Shown here piece after piece: positions 31,101-33,425 of a stretch of DNA of 33,425 nucleotides. The notes beneath the pieces are model-generated. The model was given only the letters and a program-made list of their open reading frames with translations, had not been told where the DNA came from and did no database searches. The stretch lies in contig JBCAQO010000120.1 in assembly GCA_039111635.1 (NCBI GenBank), positions 1 to 33,425 of the forward strand. The letters are read 5' to 3'. Positions within the stretch are counted from its first letter, which is position 1; every line of letters begins with the position of its first letter. The DNA comes from Heterobasidion occidentale. Lineage: Eukaryota > Basidiomycota > Agaricomycetes > Russulales > Bondarzewiaceae. The translations under genes and the position numbers were made by a program.

Positions 31101-32123
31101 ACGTTCTCCCCAATAAAGAGGACCGCAAACAGCGACCAAGTACTGTCAAACAGCAGCCGAGTCCTCGACATCAGCCCAAACCTGATATTTTACGCGACGT
31201 CCTAGCAACACTGTGGTCTTTGGTGGTTCGACCAGTGATCCTCACTCTAGAGCTAAAGGTACTCTTCATCAAAAAGCCTGCACACTCCGAGATTAGTTTG
31301 CTCATATTATCTGATCAGAAAACGGATTGCGACTCAATCAAGGCTCCTCTACGCATATGGTGGTGCCCGACAGGTTTATTCACCCTTCTCCCCATTCATG
31401 CCGCCGGAATTTATGACCCCACTATGGGAAGCCTCGAGAACATGTCGGATTATATGATTTCGTCCTATACTCCGACTCTGCGGTCTCTACTTGTTCCTCT
31501 GCCTATCGTGGCCGCGGTTCCTTCCAAAATGCTGGTTGCCATCCAGGCTGAAACCAATAGCCATGCTTCTTTACCCCAAGCTCGCGAAGAAATGAGAAAG
31601 ATCGAGCGCCATGTACCGACACCTCTCATCAAATTAGGCTCTCCTGTTCTCGGTCACCTTCCTCACGTTTCTATTGCCCACTTCGCGTGTCACGGTGTCC
31701 AAAATGCCCACGATCCACTCACGAGTGCGCTTCTTCTCCATGATGGTCGCTTGGATATCTCCAGAATTATGAGGCTAGATCTCCCGAATGCTTCGTTGGC
31801 CTTTCTGAGTGCATGTGAGACCGCCCAGGGAGACACCCAGAGTCTCGACGAAGCGATGCACATTGCGGCGACAATGTTGTTCGCTGGATTCCGCGGCGTA
31901 GTCGGTACCATGTGGTGGAGTGTCGTTTATAAATTATACGCCATTGACCTTTACTCACTCAGAGTGCAACAGGTCAATCTGTGATCCTGACTGCCCTGTG
32001 ATTGCAGACGAATTTTACGGCCATCTCTTCCAAGGACTCCACCTTGCTGTCAAGAATCTGCGCGCACAGTTCAAGAATGGATCCTTCCTGCGCTGGGTGC
32101 CCTTTGTTCATTACGGGGTGTAG
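28122..32123 (+). pseudogene. TPR-CHAT protein gene, TPR exons interrupted
   Basis: Exons: 28122-28208 (ATG), 28261-28278 (18-nt microexon), 28331-28696, 28749-31914 and 31973-32123 (TAG); introns 52, 52, 52 and 58 nt. An acidic N-terminus (MDRDTQADPTSDHND) leads into TPR-like helices of a 42-residue period (LGNALKTRFEQTGELMDLEEAI units), then a helical linker and a C-terminal CHAT protease-like domain. In the TPR part there is a TAG at 29025-29027 (where LLQDCLRR is expected), a TAA at 29511-29513, and a scrambled stretch 29745-29872 with a short deletion and frame changes. Fungal CHAT proteins are relatives of bacterial TPR-CHAT proteases and caspases and are suspected of roles in cell death or recognition. 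The role here is inferred by family only. The lesions suggest a pseudogene, unless they are sequence errors. Confidence 0.75.
29872..32123 (+). CDS. Uninterrupted 3' part: last TPR units plus CHAT domain
   Basis: From about 29872 the frame is open to the end, with one intron (31915-31972, phase 2). It starts within a TPR unit (SLHRESLVLRPAPDP), has two further 42-residue units, then helices (EAYQAAIRFFPLVAML, AVELLEEGRAVIWSQAL) and the CHAT domain. The catalytic pair is in place: His in HFACHG (31691-31693) and Cys in FLSACETAQGD (31814-31816). The domain also shows LRIWWCPTGLFTLLPIHAAG and MLFAGFRGVVGTMW typical of the fold. The final exon supplies the closing EFYGHLFQGLHLAVKNLR and WVPFVHYGV. 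No clear start ATG exists for this part alone, so it is best seen as the intact end of the larger gene. Confidence 0.8.
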
Positions 32124-33425
32124 GTGATCCATGCGAAGGTGGCACTTGTGATTACAGAGCCGGAGATTTGGGTTTTCTTTCTTCAGAACAATTGCGCTAG
32201 GTGGTACACATTTGTTTGTCTAGGACTGCTCATCAGTTTTTCCTCCTTCCCGTTGTTCTTTTTGTTCTCGCGCTACGAGTATGGTCACTTCCATGTGTTT
32301 GCTACATGTATTCTCTGGTCCAAACCTCACCAAATTTTCACATGTTCGAATTTGTTCTATACAGATTCAATCCTCATCGCAGGAGCTATGTTCAGATTCA
32401 GTACAAGACTCTAGATGCGAGACACGACTATCAAGCCCACTCAAGTTTCGAGCGTCTTCAGCGCTAGCCGATAAGCATTGGTTCAAGTGCCGGCAAGACC
32501 TTGCACGCGGTTGTGGGTGAGGCCGACAATCAAAGACTTGAAAATCGTTGTAAAGCATATGTAGACGGTCTGCACATAGAAGGTGTAGGGCCCGAGAGAT
32601 GACGGAGGCTTTTCATCATCTCAGAATGAGCATCGACTTGCAAGTTTTGTGACAGGCACCTCTGTTTCTAAAACCTCGGACAAGGTGCTGTCTTTCATGA
32701 GCTCAGAAAAATGACCTGTAGCATCTCTTGAACTCGCATCGCTCTGTCCTCAGCAGCACACAGTGGCGAGTAAAACCAATGCCAACGCACCTCATTCTTG
32801 CTCTGAAGCACGCACAGTCATGGCGTCAATCGCAGAATTCCTGGTTTCATACAGCACCTTCCAATAATCAAGTCATTCCCAAAAGCCGTTTTCATAGTTC
32901 AACAAGGCGATGTTTTTTGTCGCAAGCAGGATGACCTTCTCTGTATGTGTCGTCCGGAAGCGAGAATATCCGCGAGATCAAAAACACAAAGGTGGATGGT
33001 CGCCCTAAAGAGAGCATACGGACGCTCACACATAGCAACCGACAGGACGGCATGCACGCATACACCCTTTGGCGCATGTATGAACACGGGCGAATGCACG
33101 GCCTCAAGCTTTCGGCGTTCCAGAGCGTAGCCTTCTTCATATATGTTGTGCAAGGTGCTGTGGCATGACTCTACCGCGGGCACAAGGAAAGTGGACGTGA
33201 CGTAATCTGTTCTGAATTCCCAGGGCCGCTCCCGGGGGTGTCTTTTTTTTTTTTTTTTGGGTCAAGTATTTATATTCCGCGCAGCGCAAGCCAGTGGCGG
33301 TGTGTAAGTAAGGGGCATAAGGCCGATAGGTTTAGTAATCTAGGCCGTGAATGGCTCATTTAAGGCCCGGGTGAATCCCCTCAGTGAGAGGATTAATGCA
33401 TGTCTGCCAGCGAGCGGGTTCTGGC
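32124..33425. other. Region 3' of the CHAT gene, no gene seen
   Basis: Small frames on both strands lack protein-like features. A run of 16 T lies at 33243-33258, followed by ATATTCCGCGCAGCGCAAG and a GC-rich end. A short stem (GCCAG...CTGGC, 33406-33425) closes the window. The T-run could be the poly(A) tail of a minus-strand retroposed sequence, but no body is recognised. Confidence 0.35.

Noticed and set aside
33340..33400. Short similarity to 18S rRNA (GAATGGCTCATTTAAG, ATTAATGCATGTCT)
   Set aside because: The two pieces occur in reversed order relative to 18S rRNA and the surrounding sequence does not match.

Overview
The window looks like accessory chromosomal DNA from a filamentous basidiomycete, most likely an agaricomycete. 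The clues are many very short introns (about 50-62 nt, GT-AG), gene families that are expanded in mushroom-forming fungi (a DUF6698-like protein, an AAA ATPase with a fungal N-terminal domain, a TPR-CHAT protein) and a Ty3/gypsy element. No rRNA, tRNA, CRISPR or bacterial-style operon was seen. Species cannot be named from the sequence. Family names rest on motif recognition by eye, not on database searches.

Layout. 1-735 is the 3' part of a DUF6698-like gene (+) with a frameshift. 736-1956 is non-coding and holds a 209-bp tandem duplication. 1957-7590 is a truncated, decayed Ty3/gypsy retrotransposon (-) with one LTR, an unusually long Gag, a -1 Gag/Pol junction, protease, reverse transcriptase and RNase H, but no integrase. 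Its LTR interrupts the second exon of a zinc-knuckle-like gene at 7591-9055 (-). From 9350 to 15043 lie three repeat blocks: A (9350-11185), L1 (11263-13577, carrying a C2H2 zinc-finger gene copy) and B (14369-15043). B abuts a 111-bp relic of a CHAT-domain gene. An AAA ATPase pseudogene (+) fills about 15575-17967, and an acidic Ser/Glu-rich fungal protein (-) fills 18602-21024. The repeat unit then recurs as L2 (21838-23973, with the intact zinc-finger gene) plus C (23974-25560). 25561-28121 has no assignable gene. 28122-32123 is a multi-exon TPR-CHAT gene (+) with an intact CHAT domain but broken TPR exons. The last 1.3 kb shows no gene.

How it fits together. This is a turnover region. Retroelement insertion, duplication of a zinc-finger-bearing segment of about 4 kb, apparent gene conversion between the copies, and a stray CHAT 3' end point to repeated rearrangement. 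Nearly every multi-exon gene carries at least one in-frame stop or single-base indel; the clear exception is zinc-finger copy 2. Either the locus is a gene graveyard or the assembly has uncorrected indels. The TPR-CHAT and AAA families are of the kind linked to fungal self/non-self recognition and cell death, but no functional link between the genes here is shown by the sequence.
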